From the NCBI GenBank assembly GCA_018449595.1, contig JAAVUU010000007.1, positions 144,903-208,902 on the forward strand: a stretch of DNA of 64,000 nucleotides, in the 5' to 3' direction. This stretch comes from Rhizobiales bacterium dw_265 (lineage in GTDB: Bacteria; Pseudomonadota; Alphaproteobacteria; Micropepsales; Micropepsaceae). The notes under the pieces were generated by a model, which was not told the origin of the DNA, did not search any database, and saw only the letters and a program-made list of their open reading frames with translations. The translations under genes and the position numbers were made by a program. Positions 17,811-28,249 of this stretch are shown here, piece by piece. Position 1 is the first letter of the stretch. The number at the start of each line of letters is the position of its first letter.

Positions 17811-18422
17811 ATGAAAAGCATTGGTTTTGCGGGTTTGTTTGTCCTTGCGGCGGCGGGTGCGGCGCAGGCCGATACCCAGACCGATGTGCTGACGGCGATG
17901 CTGCACTGTTCGGGCATGACCGATCGCGGCGCGCGGCTGGCCTGTTATGACGAAGCGGTGCTGCGCGCGCCGGGCGCACTGACCCGTCCGGCCTTTGCGC
18001 TGCCGCCGGCTGTGGCATCGGCCGCGCCACCAACCGCCCCGCCCCCGCGTCGCGGCAAGGGCTTCTTTGGCAGCATTTTCGGGCCCGATGATTCCAGCCG
18101 CCCGCCCCAAACCACAGTGGCCCAGTTCGGCAGCGAGAGCATCGCCAGCGGTGGCGCCAAGGCCTATCCGGGTCCGCTGGACAGCGACACGATTGACCAG
18201 ATCACGGCTCGGCTGGTGAGCTATGACGTGCAGGGCGGCATCATGACCGTGACCCTGGACAACGGCCAGGTCTGGCGGCAGGTCAGCGGCGATCCCGTCG
18301 GGCATCTGGCGCGGCCCGCAGGCACCTACACCGTCACCATTGATCGCGGCGGCATGGCGGCGTCCTACACCATGACTCTCAGCCATTTCGGGCGCAGGCT
18401 GCAGGTGCGCCGCATCCGCTAG
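17811..18422 (+). CDS. Secreted hypothetical protein between mnmE and mnmG
   Basis: 203 residues from ATG 17811. A Sec signal peptide ends near AAGAAQA (residue 20). The mature N-terminus has MLHCSGMTDRGARLACYDEAV, a Cys-pair and RLxCYD pattern seen in several small periplasmic proteins. A Pro-rich linker follows (residues 65-85). The C-terminal 80 residues (ITARLVSYDVQGGIMTVTLDNGQVWRQV) look like a small beta domain, and the chain ends in a basic RRLQVRRIR. I do not recognise a named family. It is 13 bases after mnmE and 6 before the earliest possible mnmG start, so it may ride in that transcript. Confidence 0.75.
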   Translation: MKSIGFAGLFVLAAAGAAQADTQTDVLTAMLHCSGMTDRGARLACYDEAVLRAPGALTRPAFALPPAVASAAPPTAPPPRRGKGFFGSIFGPDDSSRPPQTTVAQFGSESIASGGAKAYPGPLDSDTIDQITARLVSYDVQGGIMTVTLDNGQVWRQVSGDPVGHLARPAGTYTVTIDRGGMAASYTMTLSHFGRRLQVRRIR

Positions 18423-18464
18423 TTCCGCTTGTGGATAGAGATGGCGGCGCGTATTGAGCCGCCG

Positions 18465-20339
18465 ATGAAGTACGATGTCATCGTCATCGGCGGAGGCCAT
18501 GCGGGCTGCGAGGCGGCGGCGGCGTCCGCGCGCTTCGGCGCCCGCACGCTGCTGCTGACCCACAGGTTCGAGACCCTGGGCGAGATGTCCTGCAATCCCG
18601 CCATCGGCGGCGTCGGCAAGGGTCATCTGGTGCGCGAGATTGATGCGCTGGATGGGCTGATGGGCCGGGTGGCCGATGCCGCCGGCATCCAGTTTCGCAT
18701 GCTCAACCGGCGCAAGGGCCCGGCGGTGCGCGGGCCCCGCGCCCAGGCGGATCGCGCCCTCTATCGCGCGGCGATGCAGAAGCTGCTGGTCGAAATTCCC
18801 AATCTCACAATCAAGGTCGCGAGCGCGGAAGACCTGATTTTAAAGGGTCAGGCGGTCGCCGGGGTGCGCTGCGCCGATGGTGGGGAGATACTGTGCGGCA
18901 AGGTGGTGCTGACCACCGGCACCTTCCTCAACGGCCTGATCCATATCGGCGAGACGCAGATTCCGGCCGGGCGGATGAAGATCGAGGAGGGCGTGGAAGC
19001 GCCCAGTATCGGCCTGTCCAACACGCTCTATGGCCTGGGCCTCAACATGGGGCGGCTGAAGACCGGCACCCCGCCACGGCTGGATGGCCGCACCATTGAT
19101 TGGGGTGCGCTGGAAATGCAGCAGGGCGACGATCCGCCCACGCCTTTCTCGTTTCTCACCCGCGCCATCGCCACACCGCAGATCGCGTGCGGCATCACCC
19201 GCACCACGCTGGCGACCCATGCCATCATACGCGCCAACCTGCACCGGGCGCCGATGTATTCCGGCCAGATCGCCAGCACGGGGCCGCGCTATTGCCCCAG
19301 TATCGAAGACAAGGTCAGCCGCTTCGCCGACCGCGAGTCGCACCAGATTTTCCTGGAACCGGAAGGACTTAACGACAATCTGGTCTATCCCAACGGCATT
19401 TCCACCTCCCTGCCCCAGGATGTTCAGGTCGCGCTGCTGGCCACCATTCCGGGGCTGGAAAAAGCCGCCGTCCAGCGCCCCGGCTATGCCATTGAGTATG
19501 ACTATGTCGATCCACGCGAATTGACCCCGGCGCTGGAGGTCAAGGCCGTGTCCGGTCTGTACCTGGCGGGCCAGATCAACGGCACCACCGGCTATGAGGA
19601 AGCCGCCGCCCAGGGCCTGATGGCGGGCTGGAATGCCGCCCGGGCGGCTGGCGGCGCGGCGCCGGTGATCCTGGACCGGGCGCAGGCCTATATCGGGGTG
19701 CTGATTGACGATCTGGTGACCAAGGGCGTGTCGGAGCCCTATCGCATGTTCACCAGCCGGGCGGAGTACCGGCTGACCCTGCGCTCCGACAATGCCGACC
19801 AGCGCCTGACCGGGCTGGGCCAGGCCAACGGCGTTGTCGCGTCTGACCGGGCCAAAATCTTCACCGAGAAGCTGGAACGCCTGAATGTTTCACGAAAAAC
19901 ATTGGGCGCGCTGTCGCTGACCCCAAACGAGGCCGCCAAACACGGCCTGGCGATCCGGCAGGACGGTGTCCGGCGCAGCGCCCTGGACCTTATCAGCCTG
20001 TCGGATTTCGCCGCCGTGGCACGGATCTGGTCAGAACTGGGTTCCCTGGAGCCGGAGATCATCGAGCAGTTGGAGATTGACGCCCAATATGCCGGGTATC
20101 TGGACCGGCAGGAGGCCGACATCATCGCCTTCCGCCGGGATGAAGGCCGCGCCCTGCCCTCCGGGCTGGATTATGGCGCGGTCATCGGCCTGTCCAACGA
20201 AGTCCGCCAGAAGCTGGAGGCGATCCGCCCCGCCACCCTGGGCCAGGCCTCCCGCATAGAAGGCGTCACCGCGGCTGCCCTGACCCTCGTTCTGGCCCAT
20301 GTTAAGGGCCTGAAGAACCGTCATGCCATTCGGGCCTGA
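18465..20339 (+). CDS. mnmG: tRNA uridine-5-carboxymethylaminomethyl modification enzyme MnmG (GidA)
   Basis: FAD- and NADH-dependent partner of MnmE. ATG 18465 begins [25 protein letters not shown], the FAD-binding N-terminus, giving 624 residues; in-frame upstream starts at 18441 and 18429 add unconserved residues. Other landmarks are [25 protein letters not shown], the [11 protein letters not shown] segment, YCPSIEDKV, and [13 protein letters not shown] near 395. The C-terminal part carries LNVSRKTLG, encoded by a ParB-binding-site-like sequence (19886-19901). The stop overlaps the rsmG start by 17 bases. Confidence 0.97.
   Translation: MKYDVIVIGGGHAGCEAAAASARFGARTLLLTHRFETLGEMSCNPAIGGVGKGHLVREIDALDGLMGRVADAAGIQFRMLNRRKGPAVRGPRAQADRALYRAAMQKLLVEIPNLTIKVASAEDLILKGQAVAGVRCADGGEILCGKVVLTTGTFLNGLIHIGETQIPAGRMKIEEGVEAPSIGLSNTLYGLGLNMGRLKTGTPPRLDGRTIDWGALEMQQGDDPPTPFSFLTRAIATPQIACGITRTTLATHAIIRANLHRAPMYSGQIASTGPRYCPSIEDKVSRFADRESHQIFLEPEGLNDNLVYPNGISTSLPQDVQVALLATIPGLEKAAVQRPGYAIEYDYVDPRELTPALEVKAVSGLYLAGQINGTTGYEEAAAQGLMAGWNAARAAGGAAPVILDRAQAYIGVLIDDLVTKGVSEPYRMFTSRAEYRLTLRSDNADQRLTGLGQANGVVASDRAKIFTEKLERLNVSRKTLGALSLTPNEAAKHGLAIRQDGVRRSALDLISLSDFAAVARIWSELGSLEPEIIEQLEIDAQYAGYLDRQEADIIAFRRDEGRALPSGLDYGAVIGLSNEVRQKLEAIRPATLGQASRIEGVTAAALTLVLAHVKGLKNRHAIRA
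19886..19901. promoter_or_regulatory. Variant parS site inside mnmG
   Basis: TGTTTCACGAAAAACA matches the parS consensus TGTTTCACGTGAAACA at 14 of 16 bases, differing at positions 10 and 11. With flanks it forms AATGTTT/AAACATT arms around six bases. It encodes NVSRKT. An identical 20-base copy lies in rsmG 475 bases downstream, and parAB follow. ParB should bind here to nucleate origin segregation. Confidence 0.72.
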
Positions 20340-21015
20340 GGAGTTCGCCAGCAAGACCAATGTTTCACGAAAAACATTGGCCCAGCTGAAGGCCTATGCC
20401 GACATCCTGACCGACTGGAACAGCCGCCACAATCTGGTGGCCACAAGCACCCTTCCCGACCTGTGGGAGCGGCATTTCTGGGACTCCGCCCAGCTTGCCC
20501 CCCTGGTGCCGCCAGAAGCCCGCACCCTGGCCGATCTGGGGTCGGGGGCCGGCTTTCCGGGGCTGGTGCTGGCCGCCCTGCTGCCGGATGTTGCTGTGAC
20601 CCTGCACGAGGCCACCGCCAAGAAATGCGCCTTCCTGCGCGCCGCCGCGAACCGCATGGGCATCTCCGTCACCATAGAGAATGCGCGGATGGAAGAACTG
20701 CCCCCACACCCTTATGACGTGGTGACCGCCAGGGCCTGCGCCCCCCTGCCCCGGCTGCTGGATTATGCCCATCGGTTCACAGGTCCGAACAGTGTTTGCC
20801 TGTTTCTGAAGGGTCAAAATGTAGGGTCAGAATTGACCGAAGCCCATAAATATTGGAAAATGCAGGTCTCTCAGGTTCCAAGCCAGACCGACCCTGGCGG
20901 TGCTATAGTGACCGTGAGAGAATTGGGTTCCCGCCATGTCGCCTCCCCCCAAACCGCGCATCCTGGTCGTCGCCAACCAAAAGGGCGGCGTCGGCAAGAC
21001 CACGACGGCCATTAA
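20323..21015 (+). CDS. rsmG: 16S rRNA (guanine-527-N7)-methyltransferase RsmG (GidB)
   Basis: Methylates G527 of 16S rRNA using S-adenosylmethionine. The 230-residue frame contains [10 protein letters not shown], the SAM-binding [21 protein letters not shown] (near residues 68-88), [15 protein letters not shown] and [11 protein letters not shown]. RsmG proteins usually end near the VTVREL segment (residues 197-202). Here the frame continues 28 residues with a basic, unconserved tail (ending RRRQDHDGH) that overlaps parA by 80 bases. A parS-like site encodes NVSRKT at residues 13-18, as in relatives where NVSRET is read through parS. Confidence 0.95.
   Translation: MPFGPEEFASKTNVSRKTLAQLKAYADILTDWNSRHNLVATSTLPDLWERHFWDSAQLAPLVPPEARTLADLGSGAGFPGLVLAALLPDVAVTLHEATAKKCAFLRAAANRMGISVTIENARMEELPPHPYDVVTARACAPLPRLLDYAHRFTGPNSVCLFLKGQNVGSELTEAHKYWKMQVSQVPSQTDPGGAIVTVRELGSRHVASPQTAHPGRRQPKGRRRQDHDGH
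20361..20376. promoter_or_regulatory. Variant parS site inside rsmG
   Basis: Second copy of TGTTTCACGAAAAACA, identical to the mnmG copy. Here the flanks extend the inverted repeat to CCAATGTTT and AAACATTGG (20357-20380). A site at this codon position of rsmG is common in alphaproteobacteria, which supports the parS reading despite two consensus mismatches. Confidence 0.78.
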
Positions 21016-21742
21016 CCTGGGTACGGCGCTGGCCGCCATCGGCGAGCCGACCCTGGTGATCGATATCGACCCCCAGGGCAATGCCTCCACCGGGCTGGGC
21101 ATCCACCGCCAGGACCGGGGCCTGACCACCTATGAAGTGCTGACCGGCGAGGCCAGGCTGGCCCAGGCCATCGTGCCCACCCGCATCCCCGGCCTCTCGC
21201 TGGTGCCGGCCACGGTGGACCTGTCGGGCGCCGAACTGGAACTGGCCGACATGGCGCGGCGCAATTTCATTTTGAAGGATGCGCTGGAGGAATATTCCGC
21301 ACACGGAGGAAATGCCTTTTCCTATGTGCTGATCGACTGCCCCCCGTCCCTCACCCTGCTGACGCTCAACGCCATGGCGGCGGCCGATGCCGTGCTGGTG
21401 CCGCTGCAATGCGAGTTCTTCGCGCTGGAAGGCCTGTCGCAACTGCTGCAGACGATCGAACTCGTGAAGAACAAGCTGAACCCCACGCTGGAGATGCAGG
21501 GCATCGTGCTGACCATGTTCGACAAGCGCAACAAGCTGTCGGACCAGGTCGCCGCCGATGTGCGCGAAACCCTGGGCGAGAAAGTCTATGCCACCGTGAT
21601 CCCCAGGAACGTGCGTATTTCCGAAGCGCCGTCGCATGGCGTGCCGGCGCTGGTCTATGACCTGCGCTGTCCCGGCAGCCAGGCTTACATAAAATTGGCG
21701 GGCGAATTGATACAACGTGAACGGCTGCGGGTCGCGGCATGA
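20936..21742 (+). CDS. parA: Chromosome partitioning ATPase ParA
   Basis: Walker-type ATPase that binds DNA non-specifically and moves ParB-parS complexes. The 268 residues start [24 protein letters not shown], with the deviant Walker A (KGGVGKTTT, residues 15-23), DIDPQGNASTGLG (near 42-54), and the Walker B-like YVLIDCPPSLTLLT (near 130-143). No N-terminal helix-turn-helix is present, so this is the chromosomal (small) ParA type. The start lies inside the 3' part of the rsmG frame. The stop overlaps parB by 4 bases. Confidence 0.97.
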   Translation: MSPPPKPRILVVANQKGGVGKTTTAINLGTALAAIGEPTLVIDIDPQGNASTGLGIHRQDRGLTTYEVLTGEARLAQAIVPTRIPGLSLVPATVDLSGAELELADMARRNFILKDALEEYSAHGGNAFSYVLIDCPPSLTLLTLNAMAAADAVLVPLQCEFFALEGLSQLLQTIELVKNKLNPTLEMQGIVLTMFDKRNKLSDQVAADVRETLGEKVYATVIPRNVRISEAPSHGVPALVYDLRCPGSQAYIKLAGELIQRERLRVAA

Positions 21743-22623
21743 CACCTCCGACAGCCAAAAAAGATGAAATAAGGCCGCGCGGGTTGGGCCGCGGGCTTTC
21801 GGCCCTGATCGGCGATGACGCCGCCGCGGTGAAGGGCGAGCCCGTCGCAAAAAAAGACACGCGCTCACTGCCCATCGCCTTTTTGCAGCCGGGCAAATAC
21901 CAGCCGCGCAAGACCTTCGACGAGGAGCCGATGCAGAGCCTGGCCGCCTCGATCCGCGAGGTCGGCGTCCTGTCGCCGATCCTGGTCAGGCCGTTGGGAC
22001 AGGACCGCTATGAGATCGTGGCGGGCGAACGGCGCTGGCGCGCGGCGCAACTCGCCAAGCTGCACGATGTGCCGGTGGTGGTGCGCGAGATGGCGGATCG
22101 CGAGGCGCTGGAAATCGCCATTGTCGAGAATGTCCAGCGGGCCGACCTCAACGCCATGGAAGAGGCCGCTGCCTATCAGGAACTGATCGAGAAATTCGGC
22201 CGCACCCAGGAGGAGGTGGCAAAGGAAGTCGGCAAAAGCCGGCCCCATGTCGCCAACACCATCCGGCTGCTGCGCCTGCCGGGCGCGGTGCAGGACATGG
22301 TGCGCGATGGCCGCCTGACGGCGAGCCATGCCCGCACCCTCTTGGGCGTGCCCGATCCGGAAGCCATGGCGCAGGAGTTGATCGCCCGCGACCTGACGGT
22401 GCGCGAAGCCGAACGCAAGTCCGACGCCAAAAAACGCCCCGGTGGAAAAGCCTATCGCGATCCCAACATCGCGGCGCTGGAATCCAGTGTTTCCAATACT
22501 TTGGGGCTCAAGACCCAGATTACCCACAGTGTGAGTAAAAAGGGGGATAAGGGCGAGGTGAAGATCGCCTATGCCAGCCTGGAGCAGCTGGACGAGATCG
22601 TGCGGCGCCTCACGCGGACCTAG
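21739..22623 (+). CDS. parB: Chromosome partitioning protein ParB
   Basis: CTP-dependent DNA clamp that loads at parS and spreads. 294 residues: an N-terminal [11 protein letters not shown] tail that engages ParA, the [12 protein letters not shown] box, GERRWRA (residues 97-103; CTP-binding region), the [17 protein letters not shown] motif, a helix-turn-helix around 145-180 ([23 protein letters not shown]) and a C-terminal dimer domain ending [18 protein letters not shown]. It presumably recognises the two TGTTTCACGAAAAACA sites upstream. Its stop overlaps the convergent hisA stop by 4 bases. Confidence 0.97.
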   Translation: MTPPTAKKDEIRPRGLGRGLSALIGDDAAAVKGEPVAKKDTRSLPIAFLQPGKYQPRKTFDEEPMQSLAASIREVGVLSPILVRPLGQDRYEIVAGERRWRAAQLAKLHDVPVVVREMADREALEIAIVENVQRADLNAMEEAAAYQELIEKFGRTQEEVAKEVGKSRPHVANTIRLLRLPGAVQDMVRDGRLTASHARTLLGVPDPEAMAQELIARDLTVREAERKSDAKKRPGGKAYRDPNIAALESSVSNTLGLKTQITHSVSKKGDKGEVKIAYASLEQLDEIVRRLTRT

Positions 22624-23342
22624 CTTGTAAGGGCGAGGGCTTTAGCCACATCGATGCGGCCGTCATAAAGCGCCCGGCCCACCACCACGCCCTGGATGTT
22701 GGGCTCGTTGGCGGCCAGCAGATTGTCTATGTCGGCAATGGAGCCGACCCCGCCCGAGGCGATCACCGGAATGGTCAGGGCCCGGGCCAGGGCGGCGGTG
22801 GCGGCGACGTTGACGCCTTTCAACAGGCCGTCGCCGTCAATGTCGGTGAACAGGACGGCGGCGACCCCGGCATCCTCGAAGCGCCTGCCCAGGTCGGTAG
22901 GGGTGAGGTCGCTGACATCGGCCCAGCCCTGGGTGGCGATCCGGCCGCCCTTGGCGTCGGCGCCGACCACGATGCGGCCAGGGAATGCGCGCGCCGCGTC
23001 CTTCACAAACTGCGGATCGGTCAGGGCGGCGGTGCCCAGGATGACGCGGGTGATGCCCGCCGCCAGCCAGCCCTCGACGGCGGCCATGTCGCGGATGCCG
23101 CCGCCCAACTGGATCGGCAGGTCAATCGCGGCGCGGATGGATTTGATCGCTTCGGCATTGGCGGAGTGGCCGGCGAACGCGCCATTCAGGTCCACGCAGT
23201 GCAGCCACTGGAAGCCCTGCGCGGCGAAGTCGCGCGCCTGGGCGGCGGGATCGGTGTTGAACACAGTGGCGTCCGCCATCACGCCCTTTTTCAGGCGGAC
23301 ACAAACACCGTCTTTCAGGTCAATGGCGGGGAAGATAATCAC
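22620..23342 (-). CDS. hisA: Phosphoribosylformimino-5-aminoimidazole carboxamide ribotide isomerase
   Basis: HisA isomerises ProFAR to PRFAR in histidine synthesis. The 240-residue TIM barrel starts [20 protein letters not shown] (catalytic Asp8 in AIDLKDG). It has [19 protein letters not shown] near residues 78-96, the second phosphate site, and [14 protein letters not shown] (catalytic Asp near 131) with [14 protein letters not shown]. hisH lies 9 bases upstream in the same direction. The usual neighbour hisF is not found downstream, because parB abuts convergently. Confidence 0.95.
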   Translation of the reverse strand: MIIFPAIDLKDGVCVRLKKGVMADATVFNTDPAAQARDFAAQGFQWLHCVDLNGAFAGHSANAEAIKSIRAAIDLPIQLGGGIRDMAAVEGWLAAGITRVILGTAALTDPQFVKDAARAFPGRIVVGADAKGGRIATQGWADVSDLTPTDLGRRFEDAGVAAVLFTDIDGDGLLKGVNVAATAALARALTIPVIASGGVGSIADIDNLLAANEPNIQGVVVGRALYDGRIDVAKALALTS

Positions 23343-23351
23343 TTTGTTTTC

Positions 23352-23987
23352 CTAGGGGCGCCACGCCAAGAAGTTTTCGAGCAGCTTGATGCCGGTGGCC
23401 TGGCTCTTTTCGGGATGGAATTGGGTGCCGGCGATATTCTCATTGCCCACCATGGCGGTCAGCGGCCCGCCATAATCGGTGGTGGCGATCAGGTCCTCCG
23501 GCAGTGCCGGTTTCAATTGAAAGCTATGCACGAAATAGGCATGGGCATCGGGCGCAATGCCTTCTAGCAGGGCATGGTCCCGTTCGACCTTCAACTGGTT
23601 CCAGCCCATGTGGGGAATCTTCAGGCTTTTGTCGTCGGGCGCGATCTTCACCACTTCGCCGGCGATCCAGCCCAAGCCGGCATGACGGCCGAACTCAACC
23701 CCCACCGTGGCCAGCAACTGCATGCCGACACAGATTCCCAGGAAGGGCGCGCCTTCCTTCAAGGCTTTTTCGCGCAGGGCTTCGACCATGCCGGGCACGG
23801 CGGCCAGGCCGCGCATGCAGTCGGCGAAAGCGCCGACGCCGGGCAGCACGATACGCTCGGCATCCCTGACCACCTGCGGATCGGCGGTGGTGAAGATGTC
23901 GGTTTTGCCGTTCGCGGCGCGGCTTAGCGCCTTGGCCGCGCTGGCAAGGTTTCCGGAACCGTAATCAATCAGGGCAACGCTCGGCAT
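23352..23987 (-). CDS. hisH: Imidazole glycerol phosphate synthase glutaminase subunit
   Basis: HisH releases ammonia from glutamine for HisF. ATG 23987 gives 211 residues beginning [21 protein letters not shown], the normal N-terminus. The class-I glutaminase triad is visible: the nucleophile Cys in [18 protein letters not shown] (near residue 83), and the His and Glu in [22 protein letters not shown] near the C-terminus. The start overlaps the stop of an unknown membrane-protein gene by 23 bases. Its partner hisF is outside this window, and hisB is about 30 kb away. Confidence 0.95.
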   Translation of the reverse strand: MPSVALIDYGSGNLASAAKALSRAANGKTDIFTTADPQVVRDAERIVLPGVGAFADCMRGLAAVPGMVEALREKALKEGAPFLGICVGMQLLATVGVEFGRHAGLGWIAGEVVKIAPDDKSLKIPHMGWNQLKVERDHALLEGIAPDAHAYFVHSFQLKPALPEDLIATTDYGGPLTAMVGNENIAGTQFHPEKSQATGIKLLENFLAWRP

Positions 23988-24840
23988 GGCGGGTCGTATA
24001 ATGGCTTCGATTTGATTTGTCGAAACCGGCGGCCAGATCGAAGGCGAGGGCGCTGCAAAGCGCCAGCAGGGGCGGAATCGCCAGGTCAAGGGCGGTGCGG
24101 CCCCCTTGCGCGGGCAGCCCGAAAAACAGGATGCCGGCGGCCAGGGCGAAGCCGAGCCCGGTCAGCAGCGCCCAGACGCAAAGCCGTGCCGCCATCCGCC
24201 CGGCGGTCTGGATATAGCCGCCGCCATTCAGCGCCACGCGCAGGCCGCATTGCGCCGCCGCCAGGACCAGGCCGGCCAGGGCCAGATGGGCCATGGACCG
24301 CGCCAGCCATCCCTGCGGGTCCAGGCCCATTGTCGCCAGCATCGCGGCGACGGTGCCCGACCAGAGCAGCAGGGCGCGGCTTTCGACGGCGCCCAGTCCC
24401 TCCAGCAGCACCAGCGGCGCCAACAGCAGGGCCAGCCGGAAGGCGGAATAAAGATGCGGCTCGCTGCCCGGCCAGACGGCTTCGCTGCGCGCCAGGGTCA
24501 GCAAGGCGAGCGCCGCCCCCTGGGCCAGGCCGATGCCAAGGCGCGTCAGCAACAGGCCGGGGGCGCGGTTGATATTGGCGGGGACGGGTGGCTCGGCCGG
24601 GACTTCGGGCGCGGCTTCGGGGGCAGTCTGGATCGCCGGAAGCGATGCCTGCGGTTCGAAGTCCGCGACGGGTTGGGATTGCGGCGCGGCGGGCTTGGGC
24701 TCGACGCGCCAGTCATCGGTCCAGCCGATGTCATTGCCCGGCACAAAGCGCGGCGCGTCGCCGAAGGGCTGCTCCGGCGTCCAGTTCAGGGAGTCCACCC
24801 AGGCCGGGGTTTCCTCCTTCTTACGAAACGGAAAGCGCAT
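23965..24840 (-). CDS. Unrecognised inner-membrane protein upstream of hisH
   Basis: 291 residues. A charged cytoplasmic N-terminus (about 1-95, with [24 protein letters not shown] and a Pro-rich stretch) is followed by about seven hydrophobic segments from residue 96 to 275, all Ala/Leu-rich. No enzymatic motif or named family is apparent. It overlaps hisH by 23 bases, so translation is probably coupled, yet nothing links it to histidine synthesis by sequence. Similar unnamed membrane proteins are sometimes found beside hisH in alphaproteobacteria. The coding call rests on good codon usage and the conserved-looking overlap. Confidence 0.75.
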   Translation of the reverse strand: MRFPFRKKEETPAWVDSLNWTPEQPFGDAPRFVPGNDIGWTDDWRVEPKPAAPQSQPVADFEPQASLPAIQTAPEAAPEVPAEPPVPANINRAPGLLLTRLGIGLAQGAALALLTLARSEAVWPGSEPHLYSAFRLALLLAPLVLLEGLGAVESRALLLWSGTVAAMLATMGLDPQGWLARSMAHLALAGLVLAAAQCGLRVALNGGGYIQTAGRMAARLCVWALLTGLGFALAAGILFFGLPAQGGRTALDLAIPPLLALCSALAFDLAAGFDKSNRSHYTTRHAERCPD

Positions 24841-24936
24841 CCGGTTTGGTTAGCGCGAGATGCGGCCGGGATCACGCGGTGTCAGGAGGCGTGGTTAACC
24901 GGGAACCTGACTCAGTTGTCGTCCACGCTCCATCGG

Positions 24937-25551
24937 TCAATCCGACAGGCGGAACCAAGGCAGCCGCAGTGCAACCGGCATGACGAGAAGCGCCCACATA
25001 TTGTTGGCGCTTGATGCAAAAAGGGTGGCGACCAGCGCCAGCAGGCATGCGGCCGGCATCAGCCATGAGCGCCGCCGCTCCACCAGGATGGTGCGGCTGG
25101 AGACATGGTGCGCCAACAGGTCGGGTTTGAGAGCGGTGATGGTCAGCCAGGTCTTCATCATGGCTGCGAATAAAAGCACGCAGCAATAGATTGCCGACGG
25201 CACTGTCGAGGCAGTACTGCGCGACAGGAGCGCCGAGGCAAAGGGCAGGAAGGCGACCGCCAACAGCAGCAACAGATTGGGCCACAGCAGCCGCCGCTGA
25301 AAATGCGCCACAAAGGAAAACAGCCGATGATGGGTAATCCACAGCACCGCCACAACCAGGAAACTCAGCAGAAAAGCCATCGCATTGGGCACCAGCGACA
25401 CAAGGGCATGGCGCCAGGCGGCATCGCTGGCGGTTCGCGGCAAGTCGGGGGCATGAATGTCCAGCACCAGAAGCGTGATGGCGATGGCGAAGACTGCATC
25501 GGAGAAGAACACCAACCGTTCCAATCTGTGACCGGGGTCGGCGGTGGCCAT
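24937..25551 (-). CDS. TMEM175-family potassium channel-like protein (DUF1211)
   Basis: 204 residues with six predicted membrane helices. The first carries the family signature FSDAVFAIAITLLVLDI (residues 16-32), where the FSDxxxAI pattern lines the pore of TMEM175 channels. HRLERLVFFSD just before it and the WLTITALKPDLL loop also fit. Bacterial members have a single repeat and assemble as tetramers. The gene ends 97 bases before the start of the membrane protein upstream of hisH and begins 3 bases after the lepA stop on the same strand; it may be read through from lepA. Confidence 0.85.
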   Translation of the reverse strand: MATADPGHRLERLVFFSDAVFAIAITLLVLDIHAPDLPRTASDAAWRHALVSLVPNAMAFLLSFLVVAVLWITHHRLFSFVAHFQRRLLWPNLLLLLAVAFLPFASALLSRSTASTVPSAIYCCVLLFAAMMKTWLTITALKPDLLAHHVSSRTILVERRRSWLMPAACLLALVATLFASSANNMWALLVMPVALRLPWFRLSD

Positions 25552-25553
25552 AC

Positions 25554-27356
25554 TCAGTTATCGTCCATCTTGAGGGCGGCGATGAAGGCTTCCTGGGGGA
25601 TTTCGACCTTGCCGAACTGGCGCATCTTCTTCTTGCCCTCTTTCTGCTTGTCGAGGAGCTTTCTTTTGCGCGTGGCGTCGCCGCCATAGCATTTCGCCGT
25701 CACGTCTTTTCTCAGGGCGCTCAGCGTTTCGCGGGCGATCACCTTGCCGCCGATCGCGGCCTGGATCGGGATCTTGAACATGTGGCGCGGGATCAGGTCT
25801 TTCAGCTTTTCGCACATGGCCCGGCCCCGGCCCTCGGCGCGCTGGCGGTTGACGATCATGGCCAGCGCATCCACCGGCTCGTCATTGACCAGGATGGACA
25901 TCTTGACCAGGTCGCCTTCCTCGTATGACTCGATGTGATAGTCGAAGCTGGCATAGCCGCGCGACACGCTTTTCAGCCGGTCATAGAAGTCGAACACCAC
26001 CTCGTTCAGCGGCAGCATATAGATCACCATGGCGCGGTTGCCGGCATAGGTGAGTTCAACCTGGCGGCCGCGCCGGTCCTCGCACAGCTTCAGCACGCTG
26101 CCCAGATAGTCGTCGGGCACCAGGATGGTCGCCTTGATCCAGGGCTCCTCGATATGGTCGATGTAGGTGACGTCCGGCATGTCGGCCGGATTGTGCAGTT
26201 CCTTCACATCGCCGTTGTTCATATAGAGCTTGTAGATCACGCTGGGCGCGGTGGTGATGAGGTCGAGATTGAATTCCCGCTCCAGCCGCTCGCGCACGAT
26301 TTCCAGATGCAAGAGGCCCAGGAAGCCGCAGCGAAAACCGAAGCCCAACGCGGCGCTGGACTCGGTTTCATAGGTGAAGCTGGCGTCGTTGAGATGCAGC
26401 TTGCCCAGCGCCTCGCGCAGGTCTTCGAACAGCGCCGCATCCACCGGGAACAACCCGCAGAACACCACCTGCTGCGCCGACTTGAAGCCGGGCAGGGCAT
26501 GGGCGGTGCCGCGCTTCTCATCTGTGATGGTGTCGCCGACCTTGGTATCGGCCACCTGTTTGATTTGCGCCGTGATATAGCCGACCTCGCCGGGGCCCAG
26601 GCGTTCGACGCCGACCTTCTTGGGCTTGAAGACGCCGATCTGTTCCACCTGATAGACGGCATCGGCCGCCATCATGCGGATTTTCTGGCCCTTCTTCAGT
26701 TCGCCGTCGATGATGCGCACCAGCACCACCACGCCCAGATAGGCGTCGTAATAGCTGTCGATCAGCAGCGCCTTCAGCGGCGCGTTCAACTCGCCCCTGG
26801 GCGGCGGCAGGCGCTTGACCACCGCTTCCAGCACCTGGTCGATGTTCAGCCCGGTCTTGGCGGAAATCGCCACCGCCTCGCTGGCGTCGATGCCGATTAC
26901 GTCTTCGATCTGGCTCTTGACCCGCTCGGGCTCGGCGGCGGGCAGGTCGATCTTGTTGAGGACCGGCACGATCTCCAGCCCCGCATCGATGGCCTGGTAA
27001 ACATTGGCGAGCGTCTGGGCCTCGACGCCCTGGCTGGCATCCACCACCAGCAGCGCGCCTTCGCAGGCGGCCAGGCAGCGGCTGACCTCATAGCCGAAGT
27101 CGACATGGCCCGGCGTGTCCATCAGGTTCAGGACATAGTCCTGGCCGTCGGCGGCGCGGTAATCCAGGCGCACGGTCTGGGCCTTGATGGTGATGCCGCG
27201 CTCGCGCTCGATATCCATGGAATCCAGGATCTGGTTGGTCATCTCGCGGGTGGAGACGGTGCCGGTGAACTGGATCAGCCGGTCGGCCAGGGTGGACTTG
27301 CCATGGTCGATATGGGCGACGATGGAGAAATTGCGGATTTTGGACAGGTCGGGCAT
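25554..27356 (-). CDS. lepA: Elongation factor 4 (LepA)
   Basis: Ribosome-dependent GTPase that acts on stalled or initiating ribosomes. ATG 27356 gives 600 residues starting [22 protein letters not shown], with G1 [10 protein letters not shown]2 RGITIKAQ, G3 [11 protein letters not shown] and G4 NKIDLP. Domains II, III and V follow, then the LepA-specific C-terminal domain with the conserved [22 protein letters not shown] region near residue 560. Sequence between the 27356 start and the divergent glycosyltransferase-like gene at 27419 is only 62 bases and must hold both promoters. Confidence 0.98.
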   Translation of the reverse strand: MPDLSKIRNFSIVAHIDHGKSTLADRLIQFTGTVSTREMTNQILDSMDIERERGITIKAQTVRLDYRAADGQDYVLNLMDTPGHVDFGYEVSRCLAACEGALLVVDASQGVEAQTLANVYQAIDAGLEIVPVLNKIDLPAAEPERVKSQIEDVIGIDASEAVAISAKTGLNIDQVLEAVVKRLPPPRGELNAPLKALLIDSYYDAYLGVVVLVRIIDGELKKGQKIRMMAADAVYQVEQIGVFKPKKVGVERLGPGEVGYITAQIKQVADTKVGDTITDEKRGTAHALPGFKSAQQVVFCGLFPVDAALFEDLREALGKLHLNDASFTYETESSAALGFGFRCGFLGLLHLEIVRERLEREFNLDLITTAPSVIYKLYMNNGDVKELHNPADMPDVTYIDHIEEPWIKATILVPDDYLGSVLKLCEDRRGRQVELTYAGNRAMVIYMLPLNEVVFDFYDRLKSVSRGYASFDYHIESYEEGDLVKMSILVNDEPVDALAMIVNRQRAEGRGRAMCEKLKDLIPRHMFKIPIQAAIGGKVIARETLSALRKDVTAKCYGGDATRKRKLLDKQKEGKKKMRQFGKVEIPQEAFIAALKMDDN

Positions 27357-27418
27357 TCGCGGGGGTCTAGCAGATGGAGGCCCCCCATTCCACAAGGTTT
27401 TCGGGCTATAACCCGGCC

Positions 27419-28249
27419 ATGCTGCGCTACCTTTACCTGGATTATGGCGGGTTGCCCAAATACCGCCGGGAGCTGAAATACAGCCTGATTTCGCTGCGGG
27501 CCGAACTGCCGCAAGACGTGGGGATCGCGGTCTATACCGACGCGCCGCAGGTCTATGCCAACTGGCCGGTGACGGTGGTGGATATCGGGGGGCGCATCGC
27601 GGAATGGTCGCGGGCCGGGCTTTACCATCACCGCATCAAGCCGGCGGTGGTGCTGGATGCGCTGAGGCGGTTCGATGGCCCGGTCTGTTTCCTGGACAGC
27701 GACTCCCTTGTGCGGCCCGGTTTCCATGCCGAACTGGCGGCCAGGATGGCGCCGCAGGAGGTCTGGTCGGTGACCAAGACGGCGCTGGTGATGAACCGTT
27801 TTGAACTGATGAATCCGTTTCCGCCGCTGAAGGGCTTTCGCGCCACCCTGCCGCATCTGGGCGCCTATCGTTACGACACCCGGCAAAGCTGGATGTTCAA
27901 TTCCGGGCTGATCGGGGCGTCGCCGCCGCATGTGCCGCTGCTGGAAGACGCGCTGGCGCTGATCGATGCGCTGATCGGACGGGCGCGCAAATTCCCCACC
28001 CTTGAGCAGTTCGCCCTCAGCGAGGCGGCGCGGCTGCGGCTGCTGCCGATTGCCGAGGTGCAGGAGACCTTCCTGCATTATTGGCAGGGGCGGCGGCGCA
28101 TCTATATGGCGGGGCAGATCGAAAAATCGCTGTCGCCCGACTGGGACGACCTGACGCCGCCGAAACAATGGGCGAAAATGAATTACTGGGCGGTGCGCGC
28201 CTACAATTACTATTACGGCGTGGGCCATGCGTTGGGATTGCTGAAATGA
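27419..28249 (+). CDS. Glycosyltransferase-like protein (GT-A fold suspected)
   Basis: 276 residues from ATG 27419, with no signal peptide. The core shows a strand ending VYTDAP, a long basic stretch [19 protein letters not shown] and a DxD-like motif [12 protein letters not shown] (Asp93, Asp95) typical of metal-binding GT-A nucleotide-sugar transferases, then [21 protein letters not shown]-terminal Tyr-rich tail ([19 protein letters not shown]) follows. I infer a transferase of unknown donor and acceptor. Its stop overlaps the start of the methyltransferase gene by 4 bases, so the two are co-translated, possibly modifying the same target. Confidence 0.75.
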   Translation: MLRYLYLDYGGLPKYRRELKYSLISLRAELPQDVGIAVYTDAPQVYANWPVTVVDIGGRIAEWSRAGLYHHRIKPAVVLDALRRFDGPVCFLDSDSLVRPGFHAELAARMAPQEVWSVTKTALVMNRFELMNPFPPLKGFRATLPHLGAYRYDTRQSWMFNSGLIGASPPHVPLLEDALALIDALIGRARKFPTLEQFALSEAARLRLLPIAEVQETFLHYWQGRRRIYMAGQIEKSLSPDWDDLTPPKQWAKMNYWAVRAYNYYYGVGHALGLLK

